Notes under the pieces: generated by a model
What the model saw: only the letters and a program-made list of their open reading frames with translations
What the model was told of the DNA's origin: nothing
The model's database searches: none
Assembly (NCBI GenBank): GCA_002336895.1
Contig: DDFC01000022.1
Coordinates: 186,001 to 250,000 of the forward strand
Direction of reading: 5' to 3'
Origin: Verrucomicrobiaceae bacterium UBA1938
GTDB taxonomy: Bacteria > Verrucomicrobiota > Verrucomicrobiia > Verrucomicrobiales > Verrucomicrobiaceae
DNA length: 64,000 nt
Shown here: positions 32,492 to 40,850 of the stretch, piece by piece
Layout of the letters: each line of letters begins with the position of its first letter
Numbering within the stretch: position 1 is the first letter of the stretch
Program-made: the position numbers and the translations under genes

Positions 32492-33333
32492 CCATCCTTC
32501 CTCTCCCGCTGCCTTGCCCGAAACTCCCCCGGCCCGCACCCGACCTGCCGTGCAAACATGCGGCTGAAGTAGTGCCGGTTGGGGAAGCCGAACTCCACGG
32601 CGATTTGATCAATCGTCTTGTCCGTCAGCGCCAGCGCCTCGCCTGCCAGCCGCAGGCGAGTGCTCAGCACATACGCCGCAGGTGTCTGCCCCAGGTGCTC
32701 GCGAAAGGCGCGGATAAAGCGCTCCACGCTCATGCCTGCGCGCTCTGCTAAAAACGGATTCGTCAGCCGGCTGTGCGGCGCACGTGCGATGAAGGCCAGC
32801 ACCTCCGCGATCCTCTCCGGCAATGCCGGTGGTGCGTCGGTCTCCAGCGTGGCAAAGACGGTGTGCAGCAGCGCCGCACTGAGATGATGCAGGCGGTGAT
32901 CCCTTAGCTCCGTCTGCGGCTGCCGATGCGTAGCCACGAGTTGCCTGAGCATCGGCCGTAGCGCGTCATCCACCGCGATGACGATCGGCTCCGGCACCAT
33001 CTTCACGCCAGGCCGCGCTGTGGTGAAGTGCAGCCAGAAGTGGCTGCACTTCACCGGCCCGCAGCAGTCAAAGACCGTGTCCGCCGGAATGAGCACCGCG
33101 CACTGCGGCCCCAGCGGGATCTTACGCCCTTGAAAGAGCAGATGACACCCCGGCTTAGGATTGTGGTAAAAGCGCCAGAAAGGCGAGTCCACGCCCTGGT
33201 GGTTCCAGTTCTCCAGCGCTGGCTGGTAGCCGCTCTCATGGATCAGAAACGGCGTCCACCCCGACTGCGCCACACGCGCCAGATCCACGCCCCACGGCGT
33301 GGTGTAGTTCATGTATTTGCGGCGTGCTGGCAT
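32488..33333 (-). CDS. AraC-family transcriptional regulator
   Basis: 281 residues. An N-terminal cupin-like ligand domain (about 30-130, with GVDSPFWRFYHNPKPGCHLLFQGRKIPLGPQCAVLIPADTVF) precedes a C-terminal double helix-turn-helix: RIAEVLAFIARAPHSRLTNPFLAERAGMSVERFIRAFREHLGQTPAAYV and LRLAGEALALTDKTIDQIAVEFGFPNRHYFSRMFARQVGCGPGEFR. It likely senses a sugar. It is divergent from the second DUF1549 operon and shares its upstream region, which holds the conserved 30-nt motif at 33408. It may control both DUF1549 operons; that is inference. Confidence 0.92.
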   Translation of the reverse strand: MPARRKYMNYTTPWGVDLARVAQSGWTPFLIHESGYQPALENWNHQGVDSPFWRFYHNPKPGCHLLFQGRKIPLGPQCAVLIPADTVFDCCGPVKCSHFWLHFTTARPGVKMVPEPIVIAVDDALRPMLRQLVATHRQPQTELRDHRLHHLSAALLHTVFATLETDAPPALPERIAEVLAFIARAPHSRLTNPFLAERAGMSVERFIRAFREHLGQTPAAYVLSTRLRLAGEALALTDKTIDQIAVEFGFPNRHYFSRMFARQVGCGPGEFRARQRERKDG

Positions 33334-33407
33334 GCGAGGTCGGAATGGAATCAGATACGCTACATCAGTCTCACTTCACCCAGTTTCTGCCATTTCAGCC
33401 GCAGAAT

Positions 33408-33437
33408 AAGACATAAATCATCCATAAAGAGGCACAG
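33408..33437 (+). promoter_or_regulatory. Candidate operator/promoter shared by the two DUF1549 operons (copy 2)
   Basis: AAGACATAA, six variable bases, then CATAAAGAGGCACAG, matching 27216-27245 with a single difference outside the spacer. The CATAA repeats are again 11 bp apart. It lies 74 bases upstream of the ATG at 33512 and about 75 bases from the divergent AraC-type start, so it is well placed for that regulator. Confidence 0.6.
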
Positions 33438-33476
33438 CCCTGCGGCGTTAGTTTAGCAGCTCTCTCTGCATCTCCC

Positions 33477-33508
33477 TGTCTGATTGTCTGATAGTCCCCT
33501 TGTCTTTC
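33477..33508. repeat. Octanucleotide array before the second DUF1549 gene
   Basis: Units TGTCTGAT, TGTCTGAT, AGTCCCCT and TGTCTTTC in 8-nt register, ending three bases before the ATG at 33512. No Shine-Dalgarno sequence is visible, so the array occupies that position. Confidence 0.6.
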
Positions 33509-33511
33509 CCC

Positions 33512-36500
33512 ATGCATCCCCGGCTTACCATCCTCGTCCTCACCTTCCCCGCCCTGCTCTCCGCAGCCGCGCCCGCCAAGAAGGTGAAGTTCAACCGCGA
33601 TGTGCGGCCCATCCTCTCGGACAAATGCTTCTTCTGCCACGGCCCCGACCCCAAGAAGCGCGAGGCCGATCTCCGCCTGGATGAGCGGGAAGCCGCCGTG
33701 CAGGCCAAGGCCTTCATCCCCGGCAAGGCAGACATGAGCGAGATCATCCAGCGCATCCTCACCACCGATGCCGATGACCACATGCCGCCCGCCAAGTCCA
33801 AGCTCGGCGATCTCACCGCCGAGGAGACCGCCATCTTGAAACAATGGATCAATGAAGGCGCGGAATACGAGGCCCACTGGTCCTTCATCCCGCTCAAGCC
33901 AGACGCCTCCAATCAACGCAGCATCGACGACATCGTCAGCACCGAACTCGCCGAACAAAACCTCAAACTCCAGCCCGAAGCCGCCCCTGAAACCCTCATC
34001 CGCCGCCTCACCTTCGACCTCACCGGCCTGCCACCCACCCCCGAAGAAATCAGCGCCTTCGTCACCGCCCATCAGTTCGATTCAGCATCCAGCATCAAGA
34101 ATCTAGTCACTCGCCTCCTCGCCTCCCCGCACTATGGCGAGCGCATGGCTGTGGACTGGCTGGATGTGGCACGCTACGCCGACAGCTACGGCTTCCAGGT
34201 GGACCGCGAGCGCGAGGTCTGGCCCTGGCGCGACTGGGTGGTGAAGTCCTACAACCAGAACCTGCCCTTCGACAAGTTCATCACCTGGCAGCTCGCGGGC
34301 GATCTCCTGCCCAATCCCACCGATGAGCAGATCATGGCCACCGCCTTCAACCGCCTGCACCAGCAGGAAAGCGAAGGCGGCAGCGTCGAGGAAGAGTACC
34401 GCGTGGAATACGTGGCCGACCGCGTGCAGACCGTCGCCACCACCTTCCTCGGCCTCACCTTCGAGTGCTCGCGCTGCCATGATCACAAGTATGACCCCGT
34501 CACGCAGAAGGACTACTACGGACTCTTCTCCATGCTGCAAAACATCGACGAAGCAGGCCTCTATTCCTTCTTCACCCCATCTCCGCCCACACCTGCAATG
34601 ATGATGATGGACGCGCCCACCAAAGAGAAGCTGGCCGCCCTAAACGCCAAAGTCATCACCCTCGAAAAGCAACTAAGTGATGCGGGCACTCCTGCCCGCA
34701 ATGCGCTCCAAATGCAGGCAGGAGTGCCCGCATCACTGGACGGCCAGATCGCGCACTTCACGTTTGATGAGGTTAAGGGCAACAAGCTCGCCGACTCACT
34801 CCATCCAGCCCCGCCCCCTGCACCTCCGCAGCCAAAGCCTGTGGCTGATGCGAAGGACAAAACACCCGCCCAGAAAAAGAAAGACGCCAAAGCCCCGCCT
34901 CCCGGCCCCGAAGCCATCCTCAAGGGCGAAAACAAACTCGTCACCGGCAAGATCGGCAACGCCATCCAGTTCACCGGCGACGACGCCGTGGACACACCGC
35001 TCGGAAACTTCCAGCGTCATGATCCCTTCAGCATCTCACTCTGGCTTCAGACACCCGATGAAAAACAGCGCGCAGTCGTCCTGCACCGCTCTCAGGCATG
35101 GACAGACGCCGCCAGCCGCGGCTATGAGCTGCTCATTGAGGAGGGCCGCATCAAGTGGTCGCTCATTCACTTCTGGCCCGGCAATGCCATCTCCATCCGC
35201 ACCCAGGCCAAGGTGCCGCTCAAGGAATGGACCCATGTCATCGTCACCAATGACGGCAGCAGCCGTGCCTCCGGCCTCAAGATCTACATCAATGGCAAAC
35301 TGGCGCAGGTGGACGTCATCAAAGACCACCTCACCAAGAACATTACCGGCGGCGGCCATGACCACATCAGCCTCGGCGAGCGCATGCGCGACCGTGGTTT
35401 CAAAGACGGCCTCGTGGACGATCTGCGCATCTTCGACCGCGACCTCTCGCTGCCCTTTGATGCCAAACTGCAACCGCTGCTCGCCGAACTCAAAGCCGCA
35501 CGCGCCGAGGTCACCGCCTTTGCCGATGCACAGAAGGAGATCATGGTCATGCAAGAGCTGCCGCAGCCCAAGAAGGCCTACATCCTCACGCGAGGCGAGT
35601 ATGACAAACGCGCCGAGGAAGTCGGCCCCGCCACTCCCACTTTCCTGCCGCCGATGCCCGCCAAGGCACCGAAGAACCGCCTCGGCTACGCACAGTGGCT
35701 CACCGCGCCAAATCATCCGCTGACTGCACGCGTGACTGTGAACCGCATCTGGCTCAGCCTCTTTGGCCGCGGCCTCGTCAAGACCACCGAAGACTTCGGC
35801 AGCCAGGGCGAGCGGCCTTTGTATCCCGAGCTTCTCGACCACCTTGCGCTCAAGTTCATTCAGAGTGGCTGGAATGTGAAGGCGCTGATTCAGGAGATCG
35901 TGACCAGCAAAGTATATCTCCAGCAGAGCATCGCCGATGCGAAAACGATGGCCGACGATCCCGAGAACCAATGGCTCGCACGCGGCCCGCACTTCCGCCT
36001 GCCCGCCGAGATGATCCGCGACAACGCCCTCGCCGCCTCCGGCCTGCTCAAGCTCACCATGGGCGGCGCACCCGTCTATCCTTATGAAATGACCGAGGCC
36101 TTCAAGCCCATGGGCCCCAGCGCAGGAGATGCTGTGTATCGCCGCAGCCTCTACACCAACTGGCGCCGCACCAGCCCGCCCCCCGCCATGGTCGCCTTCG
36201 ATGCCCCACGCCGCGCCGTCTGCATCTCCAAACGCGAACGCACCGACTCCCCGCTGCAAGCCCTCATCCTCCTCAACGGTGTGCAATACGTCGAAGCCGC
36301 CCGCGTCCTTGGCGAAAAGCTGCATCAAGAAACCAAAGGCGACCTCCCCCAGATGATCGAGCAAGGTTTCCTCCGCTGCCTCAGCCGCAAACCCGACCCC
36401 AAAGAAATCCAGATCTGCACCCAGCTCTACAACGAACAGCTCACCCACTTCAAAGCCCACCCCAAAGAAGCCGAAGAACTCCTCAAAACCGGCAACGCCA

Positions 36501-36595
36501 AACACAACACCTCCATCCCCCTCCCCCAATCCGCCGCCGCAGCCGTGCTGGCCCAGGCCCTCCTGAACCACGACGCCTGCGTGGTTAAACGTTAA
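33512..36595 (+). CDS. PSCyt1/DUF1549/DUF1553 protein with inserted LamG-like domain
   Basis: 1027 residues from ATG 33512 with a signal peptide (to about residue 20). Haem site C39-F-F-C42-H43 in NRDVRPILSDKCFFCHGPD; DUF1549 (about 140-345) with WLDVARYADSYGFQVDRER and a second CxxCH (FECSRCHDHKYDPVTQKDYY). A concanavalin/LamG-like domain at about 410-650 starts IAHFTFDEVKGNKLADSL, with FSISLWLQTPDEKQRAVVLHR and DGLVDDLRIFDRDLS. DUF1553 (about 700-1000) follows, with YAQWLTAPNHPLTARVTVNRIW and FDAPRRAVCISKRERTDSP. The first paralogue lacks the clear LamG domain. A 62-bp palindrome is translated in frame at 34676-34737. The DUF1501 gene follows after 13 bases. Confidence 0.93.
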   Translation: MHPRLTILVLTFPALLSAAAPAKKVKFNRDVRPILSDKCFFCHGPDPKKREADLRLDEREAAVQAKAFIPGKADMSEIIQRILTTDADDHMPPAKSKLGDLTAEETAILKQWINEGAEYEAHWSFIPLKPDASNQRSIDDIVSTELAEQNLKLQPEAAPETLIRRLTFDLTGLPPTPEEISAFVTAHQFDSASSIKNLVTRLLASPHYGERMAVDWLDVARYADSYGFQVDREREVWPWRDWVVKSYNQNLPFDKFITWQLAGDLLPNPTDEQIMATAFNRLHQQESEGGSVEEEYRVEYVADRVQTVATTFLGLTFECSRCHDHKYDPVTQKDYYGLFSMLQNIDEAGLYSFFTPSPPTPAMMMMDAPTKEKLAALNAKVITLEKQLSDAGTPARNALQMQAGVPASLDGQIAHFTFDEVKGNKLADSLHPAPPPAPPQPKPVADAKDKTPAQKKKDAKAPPPGPEAILKGENKLVTGKIGNAIQFTGDDAVDTPLGNFQRHDPFSISLWLQTPDEKQRAVVLHRSQAWTDAASRGYELLIEEGRIKWSLIHFWPGNAISIRTQAKVPLKEWTHVIVTNDGSSRASGLKIYINGKLAQVDVIKDHLTKNITGGGHDHISLGERMRDRGFKDGLVDDLRIFDRDLSLPFDAKLQPLLAELKAARAEVTAFADAQKEIMVMQELPQPKKAYILTRGEYDKRAEEVGPATPTFLPPMPAKAPKNRLGYAQWLTAPNHPLTARVTVNRIWLSLFGRGLVKTTEDFGSQGERPLYPELLDHLALKFIQSGWNVKALIQEIVTSKVYLQQSIADAKTMADDPENQWLARGPHFRLPAEMIRDNALAASGLLKLTMGGAPVYPYEMTEAFKPMGPSAGDAVYRRSLYTNWRRTSPPPAMVAFDAPRRAVCISKRERTDSPLQALILLNGVQYVEAARVLGEKLHQETKGDLPQMIEQGFLRCLSRKPDPKEIQICTQLYNEQLTHFKAHPKEAEELLKTGNAKHNTSIPLPQSAAAAVLAQALLNHDACVVKR
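34676..34737. repeat. 62-bp palindrome inside a coding sequence, read through in frame
   Basis: Arms 34676-34696 and 34717-34737 are perfect 21-bp inverted repeats (core GCGGGCACTCCTGCC) around a 20-nt centre. In the DUF1549 frame it encodes about 20 residues, including AGTPARNALQMQAGVPAS, just before the LamG-like domain. A half copy lies at 11841-11870. This recalls palindromic elements of Rickettsia that sit inside genes. Confidence 0.85.
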
Positions 36596-36608
36596 CCAAT
36601 TCAATCCG

Positions 36609-38030
36609 ATGAATGATTCATCCCTCATGTTTGACCGCCGCACCCTCCTCAATCGCTTTGGCATGGGCCTCGGCGGCATCGCTTTGAATGAGCTTCTTGC
36701 CCAGGGCTCGGAGCCTGCGGACCATGGTGTGCTCGGAGGCACGCACTTTGCGCCGAAGGCGAAGCGCATCATCTACCTCTTCATGTCCGGCGGTCCCTCG
36801 CATCTGGACCTCTTCGACTACAAGCCCCTCCTCAACAAACGCCACGGAGAGCAGCTTCCCGATTCTGTGCGCGGCACTCAGCGGCTCACGGGGATGTCTG
36901 GAAACCAGTCGTCCATTCCGATGGTGGGCTCTCCCTTCAAGTTCACCCAGCATGGGCAGGCAGGCGGCTGGTTCAGCGAGCTGCTGCCGCACACCGCCAG
37001 CATCGCGGACGACATCTGCGTCGCGCGCTCCATGTTCACCGAGTCCATCAATCACGGCCCCGGCGTCACCTTCTTCCAGACCGGCACCCAGATCCCCGGA
37101 CGTCCCAGCTTCGGCTCCTGGCTCAGTTACGGCCTCGGCGCAGAAAATGCCAATCTGCCCTCCTTCACCGTGCTTATCACCAAGGGCAAAGGCGGCCAGC
37201 CACTGGGCTCACACCTCTGGGGCAGTGGCTTCCTGCCGACCAAGCACCAAGGCGTACTCTTCCGCGCGGCGAAGGATCCGGTGCTGTATCTTGGCAATCC
37301 TGCGGGCGTGAGCGCCGACAGCCGCAGGCTGATGCTGGACCGGCTCAAGGAGTTGCACGAGCACCAGTTCGCCGGCACACCCGATGCCGAAATCCAGAAC
37401 CGCATCGACCACTACGAGATGGCCTTCCGCATGCAGACCAGCATCCCGGAAGTGACCGACCTCAGCGACGAGCCGCAGCACATTCTCGACAGCTACGGCC
37501 CGGATGTGAAAACCCCCGGCACCTTTGCCGCGAACTGCCTGCAGGCGCGACGCCTCGCCGAGAAAGGCGTTCGCTTCATCCAGCTCTACCACCAAGACTG
37601 GGACCACCACGGCGGCCTGCCCGGTGCCCTGCCAAAACTCTGCAAAGAAACCGACCAGCCCGCCGCAGCTCTCATCAAGGACCTCAAGCAGCGCGGTCTG
37701 CTCGAAGACACCCTCGTCGTCTGGGGCGGCGAATTCGGCCGCACCGCCTACTGCCAAGGCAAGATCAGCACCAACTTCGGCCGCGACCACCACCCGCGCT
37801 GCTTCAGCGCCTGGTTTGCCGGTGGCGGCATCAAGGCAGGCTCCGTGTATGGCGAGACCGACGACTTTGGCTACAACACCGTCAAAGACGGCCTCCACAT
37901 CCACGACTTCCACGCCACCCTCATGCACCTCCTCGGCATCGACCACGAGCGCCTGACGTACAAATTCCAAGGCCGCCGCTACCGCCTCACCGACATCCAC
38001 GGAAAGGTGCAGAAAGGGCTGCTGGCTTAA
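36609..38030 (+). CDS. DUF1501 family protein, Tat-exported
   Basis: 473 residues. The Tat-type N-terminus is MFDRRTLLNRFGMGLGGIAL, seven residues into the ORF (in-frame ATG at 36627). The body is close to the DUF1501 protein at 30949: AKRIIYLFMSGGPSHLDLFDYKP, FTESINHGPGVTFFQTG, GSWLSYGLG, LDSYGPDVKTPGTFAANCLQARRLAEKGVRFIQLYHQDWDHHGGL, WGGEFGRTAYCQG and GRDHHPRCFSAWFAGGG. It begins 13 bases after the DUF1549 stop, the normal spacing for such pairs. It would act with that protein outside the cytoplasm; its enzymatic activity is not established. Confidence 0.93.
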   Translation: MNDSSLMFDRRTLLNRFGMGLGGIALNELLAQGSEPADHGVLGGTHFAPKAKRIIYLFMSGGPSHLDLFDYKPLLNKRHGEQLPDSVRGTQRLTGMSGNQSSIPMVGSPFKFTQHGQAGGWFSELLPHTASIADDICVARSMFTESINHGPGVTFFQTGTQIPGRPSFGSWLSYGLGAENANLPSFTVLITKGKGGQPLGSHLWGSGFLPTKHQGVLFRAAKDPVLYLGNPAGVSADSRRLMLDRLKELHEHQFAGTPDAEIQNRIDHYEMAFRMQTSIPEVTDLSDEPQHILDSYGPDVKTPGTFAANCLQARRLAEKGVRFIQLYHQDWDHHGGLPGALPKLCKETDQPAAALIKDLKQRGLLEDTLVVWGGEFGRTAYCQGKISTNFGRDHHPRCFSAWFAGGGIKAGSVYGETDDFGYNTVKDGLHIHDFHATLMHLLGIDHERLTYKFQGRRYRLTDIHGKVQKGLLA

Positions 38031-38098
38031 CGGTGAGGAAGGGCCACTGAGACGGTTGCGCTGCGGTCAGAACGCGTGTTCATTGCCCATCCCCTTTC

Positions 38099-38701
38099 AT
38101 GAGCCAAGCCCGCACCGCCAAACAGCACCGCAAAACCGCCGAGACGGACATTGAGATCGAGCTCAATGTCGATGGTTCCGGCAAATCGAAGATCGACACT
38201 GGAGTGCCGTTCTTTGACCACATGCTCACGCTGTTCAGCAAACACGGCCTCTTTGACCTCAATGTGAAGGTAGTGGGAGACATCGAGGTGGACTACCACC
38301 ACACCGTCGAGGACACCGGCATCGTCCTGGGCAACTGCTTCCGCGAAGCCCTGGGCAACAAGGCCGGCATCACGCGCTACGGCTTCTTCCTTCTGCCCAT
38401 GGATGAAACCCTGGCCGAAGTGGCCATGGACCTCAGCGGCCGTGCCTTCCTGAGCTACCACGCGCCTGAGCGTGTCGAGGCCATCGGTGGTGTGAACCGC
38501 TTCAGCTACCAGCTCGTGGAGGAGTTTCTCCGCGCTTTCTCCTCCAGCCTGCTGGCCACCCTCCACGTCGAGATCCGCCGTGGGCGTGATGCTCACCACA
38601 TGGCCGAGGCCATCTTCAAAGGCCTGGCCCGCGCACTCGATGCCGCGACCAAGCTCGATCCCCGCGTCACTGGCATCCCTAGCACGAAAGACGTCCTGTG
38701 A
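38099..38701 (+). CDS. hisB: Imidazoleglycerol-phosphate dehydratase
   Basis: 200 residues, the usual length for monofunctional HisB. Family marks: ETDIEIELNVDGSGKSKIDTGVPFFDHML, DIEVDYHHTVEDTGIVLG (metal-binding His pair), LAEVAMDLSGRAFLSY and EIRRGRDAHHMAEAIFKGLARAL (second metal site). It dehydrates imidazole glycerol phosphate in histidine synthesis. Its stop codon shares one base with the hisH start (TGATG), so the two are coupled. Confidence 0.96.
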   Translation: MSQARTAKQHRKTAETDIEIELNVDGSGKSKIDTGVPFFDHMLTLFSKHGLFDLNVKVVGDIEVDYHHTVEDTGIVLGNCFREALGNKAGITRYGFFLLPMDETLAEVAMDLSGRAFLSYHAPERVEAIGGVNRFSYQLVEEFLRAFSSSLLATLHVEIRRGRDAHHMAEAIFKGLARALDAATKLDPRVTGIPSTKDVL

Positions 38702-39330
38702 TGAAACTTGGAGTGCTTGATTACGGCGGCGGAAACCTCCGCAGCGTGCTGAACGCCTTTGATGCGATCGACGCCCACGCCAACCTCGTCACCAAACCGG
38801 AAGACTTCGAGAACATCGACGTCCTCGTCTTCCCCGGCCAGGGCGCGTTTGGCGACTCCATCCGCATCCTCAAAGAAACCGGCCTGTGGGAGCCCCTGCA
38901 AGCATGGCTCAAGGCGGAAAAGCCCTACCTCGGCATCTGCCTGGGCTACCAGCTCCTGTTTGAAAGCAGCGAGGAATCCCCCGGCGTGGAAGGCCTCTGC
39001 GTGGCCAAGGGCCAGGTCAAAAAGTTCGATCCCGCCAGCGGTCTCAAGATCCCGCACATGGGCTGGAACGTGGCCCAGTGGGAGCCCGCACAGGCCGCCG
39101 TCTGGCAGGGCCTGCCCAACCCCACGTACATCTATTTCGTGCACTCCTACTACCCGGACGTGCAGGATGAATCCCTCGCGCTGTGCCGCACGGACTACGG
39201 CGTCAGCTTCATCAGCGGCATCGCCAAAAAGAACCTCGTCGCCGTGCAGTTTCACCCCGAGAAGAGCCAGGAGGCGGGACTCACCCTGCTGCGAAATTCC
39301 CTTCAGGTGCTCAAAGCACACATCGAGTAA
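38701..39330 (+). CDS. hisH: Imidazole glycerol phosphate synthase subunit HisH
   Basis: 209 residues. Class I glutamine amidotransferase: LGVLDYGGGNLRSV start, oxyanion PGQGAFGDS, nucleophile Cys80 in YLGICLGYQLLFE, and His/Glu in VAVQFHPEKSQ. It supplies ammonia to HisF, which is not in the window. The ATG at 38701 overlaps the hisB stop by one base; an upstream GTG at 38698 is possible but unnecessary. Confidence 0.96.
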   Translation: MKLGVLDYGGGNLRSVLNAFDAIDAHANLVTKPEDFENIDVLVFPGQGAFGDSIRILKETGLWEPLQAWLKAEKPYLGICLGYQLLFESSEESPGVEGLCVAKGQVKKFDPASGLKIPHMGWNVAQWEPAQAAVWQGLPNPTYIYFVHSYYPDVQDESLALCRTDYGVSFISGIAKKNLVAVQFHPEKSQEAGLTLLRNSLQVLKAHIE

Positions 39331-39345
39331 TCACACGCCGCAATG

Positions 39346-40521
39346 CTACTGCATCTGCGCCGCAATGCTGCGGATGGTCGCCTGATCATCCGCACAGAGG
39401 CGTGAAAAGGGCACATCAAAGACCCTCCCGTCCGAGCGTTTGAAGCGGCCGGTGTCTCTGGCAGGTGTGGTAAAGCCCTCCAGCGAAGCCCTCATCACAC
39501 GGCCAGTGGAGTCTTTCCAGTCACGCATGGACGTGGGCAGGGTGGGCTCTACATCTGAAGATGCCAGGGCAAGTATGCTGCCAGTCAACGATTTCAGCGT
39601 GGGCAGCGCCACACCCGGTGCCTGCGGCTCAAAGCAACGTTCAAGACGAGCCAGCCCTTCCTTGTCGGAGTAACGCTGCTCGATTCCATCCTCCCAGTTC
39701 TCACTCTGCATATTTGCAGCAATTGCCCTGGCATTCAGCACCGGCCCCTCCACCACGGCATGATACCTGGAAGCCCCGCGCACCCCCACCACCACGCGCT
39801 GCGGCACTGGTGCCAGCAGCGCAGCCTGCTTGCAGGCTATTGTCCACGCCAGGCCCACCATATACCGCTTTGCCGCCTCATCAAAATTCCGAAGGTCTGG
39901 AACATGAAGCATGAAGGCACACGAGTCAGGAGTGATCCGGCAGTAGCTCAGAAGCTTGTCATTGGAGGAACCGAAGAAAGAAGCCTTTTCTGACTGCTGC
40001 ACGCCCACATTACGCTCCCTCTGGACCTTGTCGGAAAAAACCGTCGCCAGCATTTCAGCCGTGGGGGTGTTTCCAAAGCCGGTCTTTCCATTACTGGTGT
40101 CGATCATCCGGTTGGCCTCCATGCAGGCTGTCTGAGCTGGAGAAGCAGACGCCAGTGACAGACGTCTCACGAAGCCCATCACTGGAGTGATGAAGGATGT
40201 CACGGTCAGCACAGAGGCCAACACAACAGTCAGCACCGCCCAAGGCTTCGGCGAGATGAAGAACAGAGAGTGTGACACATGTTCCACCACCGGCCTTTGG
40301 GTGGCCGCATCCAGGTACATCCTCTTTCTCGGCCTGCCGATGGTTTTTTCATACCCCCAGATGGCCAGCGCCGCGCCCCAGGCACTGGCCGGCGTCACCA
40401 GCCGTCCAAGCAGTTCCAACTGAGTCACCCCATGGAGATACCAAGCCGCGCCCCCCAAGACCAAAGCCCCAAGGATGCCAAAAGCCGCAATTAAAAAGCC
40501 ATGTCCTTTCCAGATAAGCAT
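39346..40521 (-). CDS. Hypothetical membrane protein with C-terminal SHD1-like domain
   Basis: 391 residues. Hydrophobic helices are at about 8-30, 40-55 and 93-115. A largely polar region (about 120-330) with several Cys residues has no recognised fold. The last 60 residues, MRDWKDSTGRVMRASLEGF, RFKRSDGRVFDVPFSRLCADDQATI, match the SHD1-like pattern common in Planctomycetes and Verrucomicrobia (RxWxDxxGxxxxxAxxxG, then LxRxDGxxxxVPLxxLxxxDQ). The function is unknown. It is convergent with hisH. Confidence 0.7.
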   Translation of the reverse strand: MLIWKGHGFLIAAFGILGALVLGGAAWYLHGVTQLELLGRLVTPASAWGAALAIWGYEKTIGRPRKRMYLDAATQRPVVEHVSHSLFFISPKPWAVLTVVLASVLTVTSFITPVMGFVRRLSLASASPAQTACMEANRMIDTSNGKTGFGNTPTAEMLATVFSDKVQRERNVGVQQSEKASFFGSSNDKLLSYCRITPDSCAFMLHVPDLRNFDEAAKRYMVGLAWTIACKQAALLAPVPQRVVVGVRGASRYHAVVEGPVLNARAIAANMQSENWEDGIEQRYSDKEGLARLERCFEPQAPGVALPTLKSLTGSILALASSDVEPTLPTSMRDWKDSTGRVMRASLEGFTTPARDTGRFKRSDGRVFDVPFSRLCADDQATIRSIAAQMQ

Positions 40522-40850
40522 GGCCGCCTCATAACATAAAACCGCCCTCCATCTAATTATTTTTTATATTCACCATCAATATTTGCCCACCTTGAATCAT
40601 CCCGTGACAAATTAGCCATAGGCATATAGCCAGCGCAGACGAAACGAACCCGTTTTCGAACAGGCCACCACGGAGCAACACACCCTTCAGGCCACCTTTT
40701 TTAACAATCATATGCCAGCATTCAAAGGTGCCTCTTCTGGCAATGCCGCCAGCTTCGCTGGTGCTGTCTGAGACCAGCCTTTGAAAACACCTCACCATTG
40801 CCTGAGAGTGCAGAGAGATGGCTGGCAAACTCCCAGCCCGTTGCACTTGC
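40522..40850. other. Intergenic region of lower GC content
   Basis: About 330 bases between the SHD1-type gene and rbfA, visibly richer in A/T than its surroundings. It presumably holds the promoter of the gene at 39346-40521; I could not settle on -35/-10 boxes. Minus-strand frames here (for example a hydrophobic frame of about 50 residues ending at 40553) match no family. Confidence 0.5.

Noticed and set aside
32488..33333. AraC-type protein as the arabinose regulator of araB
   Set aside because: It lies 17 kb from araB and beside DUF1549 operons, and the family senses many ligands.
36586..36608. Degenerate heptamer array between the second DUF1549 and DUF1501 genes
   Set aside because: Only two units (GTTAAAC, GTTAACC) are in register, and they lie partly in coding sequence.
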